Source of the DNA: an uncultured Clostridium sp.
Lineage (GTDB): Bacteria; Bacillota; Clostridia; TANB77; CAG-508
DNA: 64,000 nucleotides
Assembly (NCBI GenBank): GCA_900553015.1
Contig: USBY01000005.1
Span: 1 to 64,000, forward strand
Reading direction: 5' to 3'
Part shown: positions 28,267 through 35,562 of the stretch, in pieces
How positions within the stretch are numbered: the stretch's first letter is position 1
How the letters are laid out: each line of letters starts with the position of its first letter
The notes under the pieces: generated by a model
What the model saw: the letters and a program-made list of their open reading frames with translations, nothing else
Told to the model about the DNA's origin: nothing
Database searches by the model: none
Position numbers and translations under genes: made by a program

Positions 28267-29763
28267 GTTTATTAACATTAATTCACTACATTTCTTTTCT
28301 CTTAGTAAATTCTTTATAAAATCTTTTGTTCTTCCTTCAAAGTTGTTCTCTATTTCATATTTTCCAGCATATGGTATTGTTATTTCTCTTGCTTTTTTTA
28401 CTTTCTTTGGTTCTGGTATCCTTTCTGCTAATTCTTTCTTTATTTGCTCTTCCGCTTTCTTTGTAATCACTTCTTCTATTGTTTCATTCATTTTATACAT
28501 TATTACTTTTAATAGTGCTTCTGCTCCTTCTATCGACCAACTTGTTCTATTCTTTTTCATTCTATCTCTACATACACAATACATATGACTCTCTTCTGAT
28601 CCTAATGATGGAAAATCTTCTTGAATTTCTGATATATCTTTTTCCTTATATCCTAATTTATATTGATACCTTAGTATTCCATTTATATTATTTTTTAAAT
28701 ACATTTCTAATTCTTTAACTTTATTCAATTCATCTATATTCTGGTCTGTTTCTAATTCTACTTTGTAATTATATATTAAACTAAATACATCTTTTGCTTT
28801 TTCTGTATATACTATTTCTTGCATTTTCTTTAAATATTCTTTATCTCTTACTGCCATATATATTTTCTTCTGTATATGTGCCATATCTAATTGAAATATT
28901 TCCTTGGCTCCCTCTACTATACTTCCTGTCCAATCTGCTCCATCTCCATTTATTACTATGTTCTTTATTGCATATTCTTTATACGTTGTTCCAATGACTG
29001 TATCTTCTATTTTCTTTAAGTCCTTTGCTTTTCCAACGGTTCCTACTATCATTTTATTCTTTAATTTAAAATCGTTTTTATATCTTGCTTCTTTTCCTTC
29101 ATGTATTACTGCTATTTTTAACTCAATTCCATTTTTCCTTTTTTTACCTTTTTTCTTTTTCAAATTCTTTACCTTATATTTCTTCTTTCCTTTGTGTTGC
29201 TTGGGCTTCTGCTTTTTTATGTATATTCCGTCATGTTCACAAAAAACATATTCTACTTCTTTTGAACCTTCAATTTTTCCTTCTTCGTAAAGTTTAATTT
29301 TTTCTTCTTCTAGTTTCTTAATCTTTTCTCCTAATTCTAAAACTATCTTCCTTACTGCTGTATATGTTATTTGACTTTCTGTATCTTCTGACACGGTCTT
29401 TGCTGTTTCTCTATATGATTTCTTGGTTATTTCCCTTATTATCATTTCCACTACACTTTGTGAATATTGTCCTATACAATTTATTTCAAGTAATTCATCC
29501 AAAAGATAAATGTATTTCTTTATACCATTTATTTCAATTTCATATCTTCTTCTAGGAAATTCTATTTCTCCAAGTTTTGTCTTTATTGTTGTTCTTTGAA
29601 AGTCTTTTATTTTAAATATTTCTTTATCTCGGTATTGTTTTATTAAATTATCTATTATTTTTAATTCATCTATTATTAATTCTCTTCCTAATTTCATAAC
29701 TTTTTTGTATGTATTTTCTTCTAAACTATTGAAATTAACCTTTTCATCTGTTATCATTTTCAT
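28264..29763 (-). CDS. ISLre2-family transposase (UPF0236)
   Basis: 499 aa. It shows the order seen in ISLre2/UPF0236 transposases: an N-terminal helical part, the FPRRRYE strand, HDGIYIKKQK, then VINGDGADW and QLDMAHIQKK as candidate acidic catalytic segments, and SLGSEESHMYCVCRDRMKKNRTSWSIEGAEALLK near the end. I chose the ATG at 29763, 9 bp after GAGGTG; a TTG further out is possible. It is the only gene of the element. Confidence 0.92.
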   Translation of the reverse strand: MKMITDEKVNFNSLEENTYKKVMKLGRELIIDELKIIDNLIKQYRDKEIFKIKDFQRTTIKTKLGEIEFPRRRYEIEINGIKKYIYLLDELLEINCIGQYSQSVVEMIIREITKKSYRETAKTVSEDTESQITYTAVRKIVLELGEKIKKLEEEKIKLYEEGKIEGSKEVEYVFCEHDGIYIKKQKPKQHKGKKKYKVKNLKKKKGKKRKNGIELKIAVIHEGKEARYKNDFKLKNKMIVGTVGKAKDLKKIEDTVIGTTYKEYAIKNIVINGDGADWTGSIVEGAKEIFQLDMAHIQKKIYMAVRDKEYLKKMQEIVYTEKAKDVFSLIYNYKVELETDQNIDELNKVKELEMYLKNNINGILRYQYKLGYKEKDISEIQEDFPSLGSEESHMYCVCRDRMKKNRTSWSIEGAEALLKVIMYKMNETIEEVITKKAEEQIKKELAERIPEPKKVKKAREITIPYAGKYEIENNFEGRTKDFIKNLLREKKCSELMLIN

Positions 29764-29920
29764 AAACAAAAGCACCTCGTATTTTTTTGGTTTTTTGGTC
29801 AAAACAAATTATATACTTAGTGCTTTTGTTTTTCTATGTCTATTTAAAATCTTTTTATTTTTACCCCAGAATATTTAACTCATATCCTACTCTTTATATA
29901 CTTTTCCAAAACTATTACTA

Positions 29921-29974
29921 CTCTTTAACCAACAGGCAGACACTTTTTACAGTGTCTGCCTGTTGGTTAAAGAG
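29921..29974. repeat. Perfect 23-bp hairpin H2 (CAGGCAGACAC family)
   Basis: CTCTTTAACCAACAGGCAG plus ACAC pairs perfectly with GTGT plus CTGCCTGTTGGTTAAAGAG around the 8-nt loop TTTTTACA. The core matches H1 at 27617-27650 apart from one loop base. It lies right behind the 33-codon ORF. Confidence 0.88.
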
Positions 29975-29976
29975 GG

Positions 29977-30078
29977 TTAATGTTTTCTAGATACAAAAGC
30001 TATTCCTTGCGCTTTGTATGGTAAATTATAATAAGTATCTTCAAAGTATACTTCGTATACTTTGAAAGAATGTCTCAT
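29977..30078 (-). CDS. Possible 33-aa ORF in a palindrome-dense region
   Basis: Reads MRHSFKVYEVYFEDTYYN, then LPYKAQGIAFVSRKH and stop. No good RBS stands before the ATG, and the interval 30041-30106 is packed with palindromes (TTCAAAGTATAC/GTATACTTTGAA, GGAAAAC/TTTTCC type, GAACCGGTTC). The C-terminal residues look protein-like, so it may be the remnant of a cassette gene. Weak call. Confidence 0.35.
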   Translation of the reverse strand: MRHSFKVYEVYFEDTYYNLPYKAQGIAFVSRKH

Positions 30079-30111
30079 GGAAAACAATTTTCCTTGAACC
30101 GGTTCCTTTTC

Positions 30112-30141
30112 AAAAAGACATCCTGTTTAAGGATGTCTTTT
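30112..30141. terminator. Bidirectional terminator after the RNHCP gene
   Basis: AAAAAGACATCC, a 7-nt loop, GGATGTCTTTT, 34 bp past the stop. Confidence 0.85.
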
Positions 30142-30174
30142 ACTGTTACCCTATTTTAATATTTCTAAGCTGTT

Positions 30175-30492
30175 TTAAATTGGATTACTACTCAATTTAA
30201 TAATTAAATCCATATTATCATCTTTTGCAGCTTTATTTTTTCTAATAGTTCCACATTTTTCACATTTAAACACAATTACATAACCCTTTTTAGAATTTAA
30301 TTCTATCCCAATTGGTTTTAAAATTCCATGACATGTTTCTGCCCTATCTCCTGGATTTATATCTACATGTTTAGAATACAAACAATATGGACAATGATTT
30401 CTGCAAGAATATTCTAATTTAGGTACTAATTTTCCACAATGTTCACAAATAAATTCTTCATCTATTTCTGTAAATTTGCTATCTTTTAACAT
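30175..30492 (-). CDS. RNHCP-domain zinc-ribbon protein
   Basis: 105 aa. CEHCGKL, then SCRNHCPYCLYSKHVD with the defining RNHCP motif, then FKCEKCGTI: three Cys pairs that would bind zinc. The RNHCP family is small, widespread and uncharacterised; an RNA- or DNA-binding role is only a guess. It lies 9 bp downstream of the nucleoside kinase and ends the radical SAM-kinase-RNHCP run. Confidence 0.85.
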   Translation of the reverse strand: MLKDSKFTEIDEEFICEHCGKLVPKLEYSCRNHCPYCLYSKHVDINPGDRAETCHGILKPIGIELNSKKGYVIVFKCEKCGTIRKNKAAKDDNMDLIIKLSSNPI

Positions 30493-30501
30493 AATTAACT
30501 C

Positions 30502-32133
30502 CTAGTATTTAAAATCTCCATTTCCTAAAAATTCCCTTAACAAAGAATTTGTTGGTATTAAATCTTTTGGTATCTCCTCAAAATATTGTAAGATTTCGCA
30601 TAATCTTTTTGCTTCTGAATATTCTGGTTCAGAACTATCAATTTCCTTTAATAATGGTAATGCCATCGTTTTTAATACTGACATCTCATATACTAAAGAA
30701 GTATTAAACATAACATCTGCTTGCTCTTGATAAGGGAATATATTTTTTTGTTCTCCTCTATTTACTGATGGCCACATTCTTAAAGTATGAAGCGCAGAAT
30801 ATCCTCTGAATTGATAATCTCTTACTATTCTTCTTATTAATCTTGAATCTGTTGTTGATATTCTATTAAAATAATCAATATTTAATACAGTTAATGCACT
30901 AATATATATTTTAAACTTATTTTCTTTTGGAATACTCTCTGTTAACTTATCATTCAAACAATGAATTCCCTCTATTACAAGTACATCATTTTTGTTTAAT
31001 TTTAATTTATCTCCTCTATACTCTTTATGCCCTGTATGGAAATTAAATGATGGTGTTTCTACTTCTTCACCATTTAATAAACTTAAAATTTGATTATTAA
31101 ATAAGTTCATATCTATAGCATTTATATCTTCAAAATCATAATTTCCATTTTCATCTTTTGGAGTATCTTCTCTTTCTACAAAATAGTTATCAACTGATAT
31201 TGTAACTGGTCTTAATCCATTTAATTCTAATTGTAATCCTAATCTTTGTGCAAAAGTTGTTTTACCAGAAGATGATGGACCTGCAATTAAAATAACTTTT
31301 GCATTTCTGTTTTGTGCTATCTTATCTGCTATTTGTGAGATTTTTTTCTCGTGTAAAGCTTCATCTAATAAAACAATATGTTTTGCCTCTCCATTTTGAA
31401 CCTTTGTATTTAATTTATATAATGTATTTATATCTAATAATCTATGTATATTCTCATAATCTTGAAGTGCAGATAATAATTTTGGATTATCTACAAATGG
31501 TTGTAATTTTGTTATATCCTTTCTATTAGGATATCTAATAATAAAACCATGTTTATATTTTTCTAATTTAAATATTTTCATATATTTTGTAGATATTGGC
31601 ATAACACCATAAAAATAATTATAATAATCTTCACAATAATATAAAGTAACATGGTCTCTTTCTTTTATATCTTTTTGTAATATTCCCTTTAATGTTTTAT
31701 TTTTTTCGTAAAAGTCATCTGCTTCTTCTTTGGTCATTATAACTTTTGTAATAGGTAAGTCTTCTTGAACTATTTCATGCATTCTGTTACTTACTGCCTC
31801 TAGCATTTCATCTGTAACTTTCATATTATCAATTTCAAAAAACATAGAATTTGATAATTGATAATCTACAGTTAATAAAGCTTTTGGATATACTTCTGAA
31901 AATGCTTTTGCCATTATATAACTTAATCCTCTTATATAAATTCTAAGCCCATCTTTATCTGATATATCTATAAATTTTATATTAGTGTCTTCTTTTAATA
32001 TATGATTTAATGATTGTATTTGATTATTGCAAATACATGCAATTACATGCTCATTACATTCTTCTTTAAACACATCAATTACTTTTTGTGGCTCTTGTAT
32101 CTCTATAGTTTTATCTTTATATGTTATTTTCAT
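30502..32133 (-). CDS. Nucleoside kinase with TGS and ThrRS-like domains (uridine kinase type)
   Basis: 543 aa. A TGS domain (1-60) and a threonyl-tRNA-synthetase-like second additional domain (about 60-230) precede a uridine-kinase P-loop domain with GPSSSGKTTFAQRL near residue 285, SVDNYFVERED and VIEGIHCLN. Such TGS-kinase fusions are common in Clostridia and are annotated as uridine kinase or phosphoribulokinase-like. The meaning of the synthetase-like half is unknown. AGGAAG precedes the start. Confidence 0.88.
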   Translation of the reverse strand: MKITYKDKTIEIQEPQKVIDVFKEECNEHVIACICNNQIQSLNHILKEDTNIKFIDISDKDGLRIYIRGLSYIMAKAFSEVYPKALLTVDYQLSNSMFFEIDNMKVTDEMLEAVSNRMHEIVQEDLPITKVIMTKEEADDFYEKNKTLKGILQKDIKERDHVTLYYCEDYYNYFYGVMPISTKYMKIFKLEKYKHGFIIRYPNRKDITKLQPFVDNPKLLSALQDYENIHRLLDINTLYKLNTKVQNGEAKHIVLLDEALHEKKISQIADKIAQNRNAKVILIAGPSSSGKTTFAQRLGLQLELNGLRPVTISVDNYFVEREDTPKDENGNYDFEDINAIDMNLFNNQILSLLNGEEVETPSFNFHTGHKEYRGDKLKLNKNDVLVIEGIHCLNDKLTESIPKENKFKIYISALTVLNIDYFNRISTTDSRLIRRIVRDYQFRGYSALHTLRMWPSVNRGEQKNIFPYQEQADVMFNTSLVYEMSVLKTMALPLLKEIDSSEPEYSEAKRLCEILQYFEEIPKDLIPTNSLLREFLGNGDFKY

Positions 32134-32184
32134 AGCATTCTTCCTTTCGTTTTTACTGCATAATATTTTATATTATATTATTAT

Positions 32185-33084
32185 TTAAGTCAAACTATTC
32201 TTAAAATCTGGTACATATTCTTCTTCGTGTTCACCTAGATCTTGCATATATCCATTTTCTATCCCAATTTCATATATATAATCTTCTATTTGTTTGTATT
32301 CTTCATTATTTATTTTTCTATTAAGCTCTTTTATCTGCTTTGCTTTATATGTTGGAAAATATTGTGCCATAATACTTACATAAACTTCTTTTCCTATATT
32401 ATCTACAATCCATTTTAATACATTTTTGCTGTTTTCTATCTCGTTTGGCAAAATTAAATGCCTTATTATTAAACCTCTTTTTATTATTCCATTTTCATCT
32501 AACTGTGGAGTTCCAACTTGCTTATACATTTCTGTTATTGCTTTTGATGTTACTTCAAAATAATTATTTATATTTGAATATTTTCTGCCTAATTCATTAT
32601 TAGCATATTTAAAGTCTGGTAAGTATACATCTATATATCCTTCTAACAATTTCAATGTTTCTATGTTCTCATATCCATTTGAATTATATATTATTGGTAT
32701 TTTTAAACCATTTGATTTTGCTAGTTTGATTGCTTCTATAATATGATAAACATACATTACTGGTGTTACTAAATTTATATTATGTGCGCCCTTTTCTTGC
32801 TGTTCTATCATACTTTTTGCTAAAAAATCTATATCTACTTCTTGCCCCATTCCTTCTTGACTTATTTTATAGTTTTGGCAAAATACACAATTAAAATTAC
32901 AGTTTGAAAAAAATATTGTCCCAGAACCATTTGTACCACTTATACATGGTTCTTCAAACTGATGTAATGATACTAATGATATTTTTAATTTATCTGTAGC
33001 TTTACATCTTCCTCCTCTTCCTTCTAATCTATTTATTTTGCACATATGTGGACATAGTTTACATTCTTTTAATTCTTCTAACAT
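32185..33084 (-). CDS. Radical SAM protein (PflX-like activase)
   Basis: 299 aa. The radical SAM cluster motif CNFNCVFC gives Cys62, Cys66 and Cys69. An extra N-terminal set (Cys8, Cys11, Cys15, Cys27 in CKLCPHMCKINR...C) fits the PflX-type subgroup. GSGTIFFSNC and QEGMGQEVD are typical of it. The substrate protein is unknown. First gene of the run leading into the kinase and RNHCP genes. Confidence 0.86.
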   Translation of the reverse strand: MLEELKECKLCPHMCKINRLEGRGGRCKATDKLKISLVSLHQFEEPCISGTNGSGTIFFSNCNFNCVFCQNYKISQEGMGQEVDIDFLAKSMIEQQEKGAHNINLVTPVMYVYHIIEAIKLAKSNGLKIPIIYNSNGYENIETLKLLEGYIDVYLPDFKYANNELGRKYSNINNYFEVTSKAITEMYKQVGTPQLDENGIIKRGLIIRHLILPNEIENSKNVLKWIVDNIGKEVYVSIMAQYFPTYKAKQIKELNRKINNEEYKQIEDYIYEIGIENGYMQDLGEHEEEYVPDFKNSLT

Positions 33085-33136
33085 TTTTCTACCTTTCTTT
33101 TTACGTTTATTAACTATTATACCTTAAATTAACAAA

Positions 33137-33180
33137 GAAATGAAGAGACTAGATATAAAATATCTTTGCCCCTCCATTTC
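33137..33180 (-). terminator. Weak hairpin after orphan gene B
   Basis: GAAATG...AGATAT-AAA-ATATCT...CATTTC forms an interrupted stem 10 bp past the gene B stop. No clear T-run. Confidence 0.35.
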
Positions 33181-33189
33181 ATTAACATC

Positions 33190-34401
33190 TTATGCTGTCG
33201 CGGAAATTGTTAACATTGCTGGATTAACAGTTCCAGCTCCAGAATAATTCCACTTCGAGTTATAACATTTTCGGAATTCTTCTCCGTACTGCCACACTTG
33301 TGAAATTATACTTGCTGCAGCTCCATACATGAAGCCTGTGACACCTTCTACATCAGCTAAATCGGAACATCTGTCCCAGATTTCTGACATTTTCATGCCA
33401 TATTTCTTGGTCAAATACTCCATGTACTGAACCCATAAAATGGTATAGCGTATGATTGCCCTGCTATAGGGATCATCGCTGTTTAAACGTTTGCATGTTT
33501 CCCAGTCATTTATTGCTGTTGCTTTGACAGGGAACTCATCGTTCTTCTGGAATTTTCTCACCTTTTCCAGTACAACCTTATGTCGACATTCCTTTTTCAA
33601 TGTCTTTGCACGTTTCCTGATGTACTCCGGAGAGTGAATATATTCTTGCCACTCTTTCTCACCGAGTTCACTACATAAATTGCAACATCTTTCATACATC
33701 TCCCGGATATGGTTCACATTCCATTCGCGAACCATCATTGAAAACTCGTTGAAACTTATCTCGACACCTTTTATTCCATACATATTATTATACGGACTAA
33801 AGCATCTTGATATAGTCTTCACAAAGTCTTTGATATGGTCGCCGGCAATGGGTTCTACCTTTATAAGACCTTCTTTAAGTGATGAAATTATCAGGCATTC
33901 ATTCCTGTAATTTCTAAACCAAAGGTCCTTACTCCAGCCTGCCACTTCTTCAAATTCAAAACTAGCAGTAGGTGAATCAATAAATTTCCATACTTCAATT
34001 GGTTCATCTTTAAGAGCTGCCAATCGTTCGCAAATCTTCATATCTACGGCAACATCATTTACACCTTCTGAAGTTTTTAACGCCTTCATTAAGATGCAGA
34101 TAATATTTTTCCTGCCTTCTGCTTTTGTCACAGATACCGAAATATTTCGGTAAGCAATTTCGATTTTGTCAACTTTAAAATTGCTCTGCTTTGCAAAGCA
34201 TCCTGCAACTATCTCTGCGACTCTGTGGAGTGACACAGAATAGTCAAAAGCTAGACACGCCACACCGTTTTCATAGGTTGTAAGTTTGACATCAGTTTCA
34301 TATTTGACATTCTCGAACGTCCGAGCATGGAATACAAATCCTCCATCTGATGCATTGCCTACATAGATCAACTTTGTTACTTCTTTCCGTTCCTTTCTCA
34401 T
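33190..34401 (-). CDS. Orphan G+C-rich gene B, shares a domain with gene C
   Basis: 403 aa, not recognised. The N-terminal half is mixed alpha/beta (KLIYVGNASDGGFVFHARTF opens it). The last ~130 residues are homologous to nearly all of gene C (42393-42842): both have DDPYSRAII or DSPYGKAII, then a W...ME.L..K.G helix, a TG.M/TGYA turn, a Q.W..G helix and a VNPAML or VNPAKML end. ATG 34401 follows GGGG by 8 bp. It is monocistronic with its own promoter, and codon use differs from the AT-rich neighbours. Confidence 0.75.
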   Translation of the reverse strand: MRKERKEVTKLIYVGNASDGGFVFHARTFENVKYETDVKLTTYENGVACLAFDYSVSLHRVAEIVAGCFAKQSNFKVDKIEIAYRNISVSVTKAEGRKNIICILMKALKTSEGVNDVAVDMKICERLAALKDEPIEVWKFIDSPTASFEFEEVAGWSKDLWFRNYRNECLIISSLKEGLIKVEPIAGDHIKDFVKTISRCFSPYNNMYGIKGVEISFNEFSMMVREWNVNHIREMYERCCNLCSELGEKEWQEYIHSPEYIRKRAKTLKKECRHKVVLEKVRKFQKNDEFPVKATAINDWETCKRLNSDDPYSRAIIRYTILWVQYMEYLTKKYGMKMSEIWDRCSDLADVEGVTGFMYGAAASIISQVWQYGEEFRKCYNSKWNYSGAGTVNPAMLTISATA

Positions 34402-34481
34402 AATGTTTACCCCTTTCAATGTTATTTAAATGATGACGTGTAATCAAAATACCTTTTACACTAAAAACATCACTTGTATTT

Positions 34482-34510
34482 ATTATACTACTTTTATTTA
34501 CATAAATCAA
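34482..34510 (-). promoter_or_regulatory. Promoter of orphan gene B
   Basis: Minus strand TTGATT, 17 bp, TATAAT, continuing AAATAC. It begins 4 bp after the hairpin behind the endonuclease gene. Confidence 0.78.
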
Positions 34511-34514
34511 TTTT

Positions 34515-34533
34515 GATAAAGTTACACTTTATC
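34515..34533 (-). terminator. Small hairpin after the PD-(D/E)XK gene
   Basis: GATAAAGT-TAC-ACTTTATC, 6 bp past the stop. It has a short A/T tail only. Confidence 0.45.
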
Positions 34534-34539
34534 TATACA

Positions 34540-34923
34540 TTAAAACTCTACAATAAATCTATTCATATTTTCACCTAAATTTATTGTACTTTTATTTTTG
34601 ATTTCATTTTTTGGAATTACATACATCTTTAAATCTGCATTTAGTATAAATAGATAATCTATATTAGTATTTATTAACGTTTTATATTCTTTTCCTTTTG
34701 TTCCTCCACAGCTTTTTAACGAAACTTGATATATGTTATTTTTAGTTTTACACCCTGTAGCCTTTACCTGTACTTTATCTAGCTTTCCGTCCTTTTCTAT
34801 AACTAAATCATAATCTTGTGTATCATTTAAAGGAATAGATACTACATATCCGTTAGTTGAAAAATATGCTATTGCCATCCCCAGTCCTGAATTTCCCTTT
34901 TCTTTATTAGAAAAAAATTTCAT
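34540..34923 (-). CDS. PD-(D/E)XK homing-type endonuclease next to the intron-bearing tRNA
   Basis: 127 aa. The core DYDLVIEKDGKLDKVQVKAT supplies the Asp and the Q-V-K element of a PD-(D/E)XK fold, with GNSGLGMAIAYFSTNGYVVS as the opening helix and YLFILNADLKMYVIP further on. This fits the family that includes I-Ssp6803I-type endonucleases of tRNA group I introns. GGAG lies 4 bp before the ATG. The gene begins 69 bp after the 3' end of the split tRNA-Tyr and is read the same way, so it is outside the intron. I infer it cleaves intronless alleles. Confidence 0.72.
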   Translation of the reverse strand: MKFFSNKEKGNSGLGMAIAYFSTNGYVVSIPLNDTQDYDLVIEKDGKLDKVQVKATGCKTKNNIYQVSLKSCGGTKGKEYKTLINTNIDYLFILNADLKMYVIPKNEIKNKSTINLGENMNRFIVEF

Positions 34924-34991
34924 AGCGCTCCTTCGAACTTTTGTTTGTTTTTAACTTTAAAAATAAAATACAAGTTTAGCTTGTACTTTAT

Positions 34992-35300
34992 TGGTGGGCA
35001 GGGATGGATTCGAACCATCGTACTCAAATGAGAACAGATTTCTTACTACTATAGTTTTCACTACCATATACATGTTTGTAGTCTGGACTTTCTCTTTATC
35101 TTAAAATTAAGATACCAGGTATAAAGTCTCTACACTCGGAAATTTCTTTCCTAGCTCGGGATTGTCATCAGCCTTACTGTTAAGAGTTCCCCGAATTAGC
35201 CCGGTGTTCATCATATAATCACTTATATGAGCTGCAAGTTTAGGTTTTTGATAAACCAAAGACCACAGTCTGCCGCCTTTAGCCACTCGGCCACCTACCC
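34992..35300 (-). tRNA. tRNA-Tyr(GUA) interrupted by a group I intron
   Basis: Exon 1 (35300-35265) and exon 2 (35041-34992) join to an 86-nt class II tRNA with encoded CCA. The acceptor GGGTAGG pairs with CCTGCCC, the D stem is GCC/GGC, and the anticodon stem is GCAGA/TCTGT with loop CTGTAAA, giving anticodon GTA. It has a long variable arm (CTC/GAG) and a T arm GATGG/CCATC. The stretch GCAGACTGTAAATCTGT is the usual bacterial tRNA-Tyr sequence. It follows the CAT tRNA by about 20 bp on one transcript. Confidence 0.9.
35042..35264 (-). ncRNA. Group I intron (IC3-like), 223 nt, in the tRNA-Tyr anticodon loop
   Basis: It starts after U35 (exon CTGT) and ends with G before AAATCT. A guide GCAG (35231-35234) pairs with CUGU with the U-G wobble at the cut, and the preceding UU can pair with the 3' exon. 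P2 is CATATAA/TTATATG; P4 is TCGGG/CCCGA; P6 contains GGAAA/TTTCC; P7 is GACT/AGTC in GTAGAGACT and GAAAGTCC; P8 is TATCTTAA/TTAAGATA. The blocks CAATCCCGAGC and GTGTAGAGACT strongly recall cyanobacterial tRNA-Leu introns. No ORF lies inside. Confidence 0.87.
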
Positions 35301-35319
35301 ATATTATTAAATTAAAAAA

Positions 35320-35396
35320 TGGTGCTCCCTCAAGGATTTGAACCTTGGACCCACCGGTTATGAGCCGGTTGCTCTGACCAACTGAGCTAAGGGAGC
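35320..35396 (-). tRNA. tRNA with CAT anticodon (elongator Met, or Ile2)
   Basis: 77 nt with encoded CCA. Acceptor GCTCCCT/AGGGAGC, D stem GCTC/GAGC, anticodon stem ACCGG/CCGGT with loop CTCATAA, T stem CAAGG/CCTTG. The missing initiator features rule against fMet. CAT could be read as Met or, after lysidine modification, as Ile; the body does not decide it for me. First gene of the tRNA transcript. Confidence 0.92.
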
Positions 35397-35411
35397 CTGT
35401 CAACGAAATTT

Positions 35412-35440
35412 AGTATACTATTTTTAATATAATATGTCAA
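35412..35440 (-). promoter_or_regulatory. Promoter of the tRNA operon
   Basis: Minus strand TTGACA, 17 bp, TATACT, about 15 bp before the CAT tRNA. Confidence 0.75.
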
Positions 35441-35488
35441 TACTTTTTTACTATTTTTTTATTTTTTTAGAAAAAATTTATATTCATT

Positions 35489-35532
35489 TAAAAATACTAT
35501 ATTACCAGTTTTAGGTAATATAGTATTTTTTG
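35489..35532. terminator. Bidirectional terminator
   Basis: AAAATACTATATTACC, an 8-nt loop, GGTAATATAGTATTTT with T-runs on both strands, past the stop of the 35563 gene. Confidence 0.85.
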
Positions 35533-35562
35533 GTATATACTGTTGTAGATTTTACTACAATT

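Larger units (their letters stand above)
28101..29885 (-). mobile_element. Complete ISLre2-family insertion sequence (1785 bp)
   Basis: A 9-bp direct repeat CCTACTCTT lies at 28092-28100 and again at 29886-29894. The ends form an imperfect inverted repeat of about 23 bp: both carry TATGAGTT, then 8 divergent bases, then TGGGGT. One transposase gene fills the element. A perfect target duplication points to a fairly recent insertion. A second copy of the upstream end sits at window position 1-55. Confidence 0.93.

Noticed and set aside
28479..29555. Several plus-strand hydrophobic frames
   Set aside because: They are antisense shadows of the Lys/Glu-rich transposase gene.
35107..35403. 98-codon open frame over the tRNA locus
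   Set aside because: It overlaps both tRNAs and the group I intron, has no RBS and encodes nothing protein-like.
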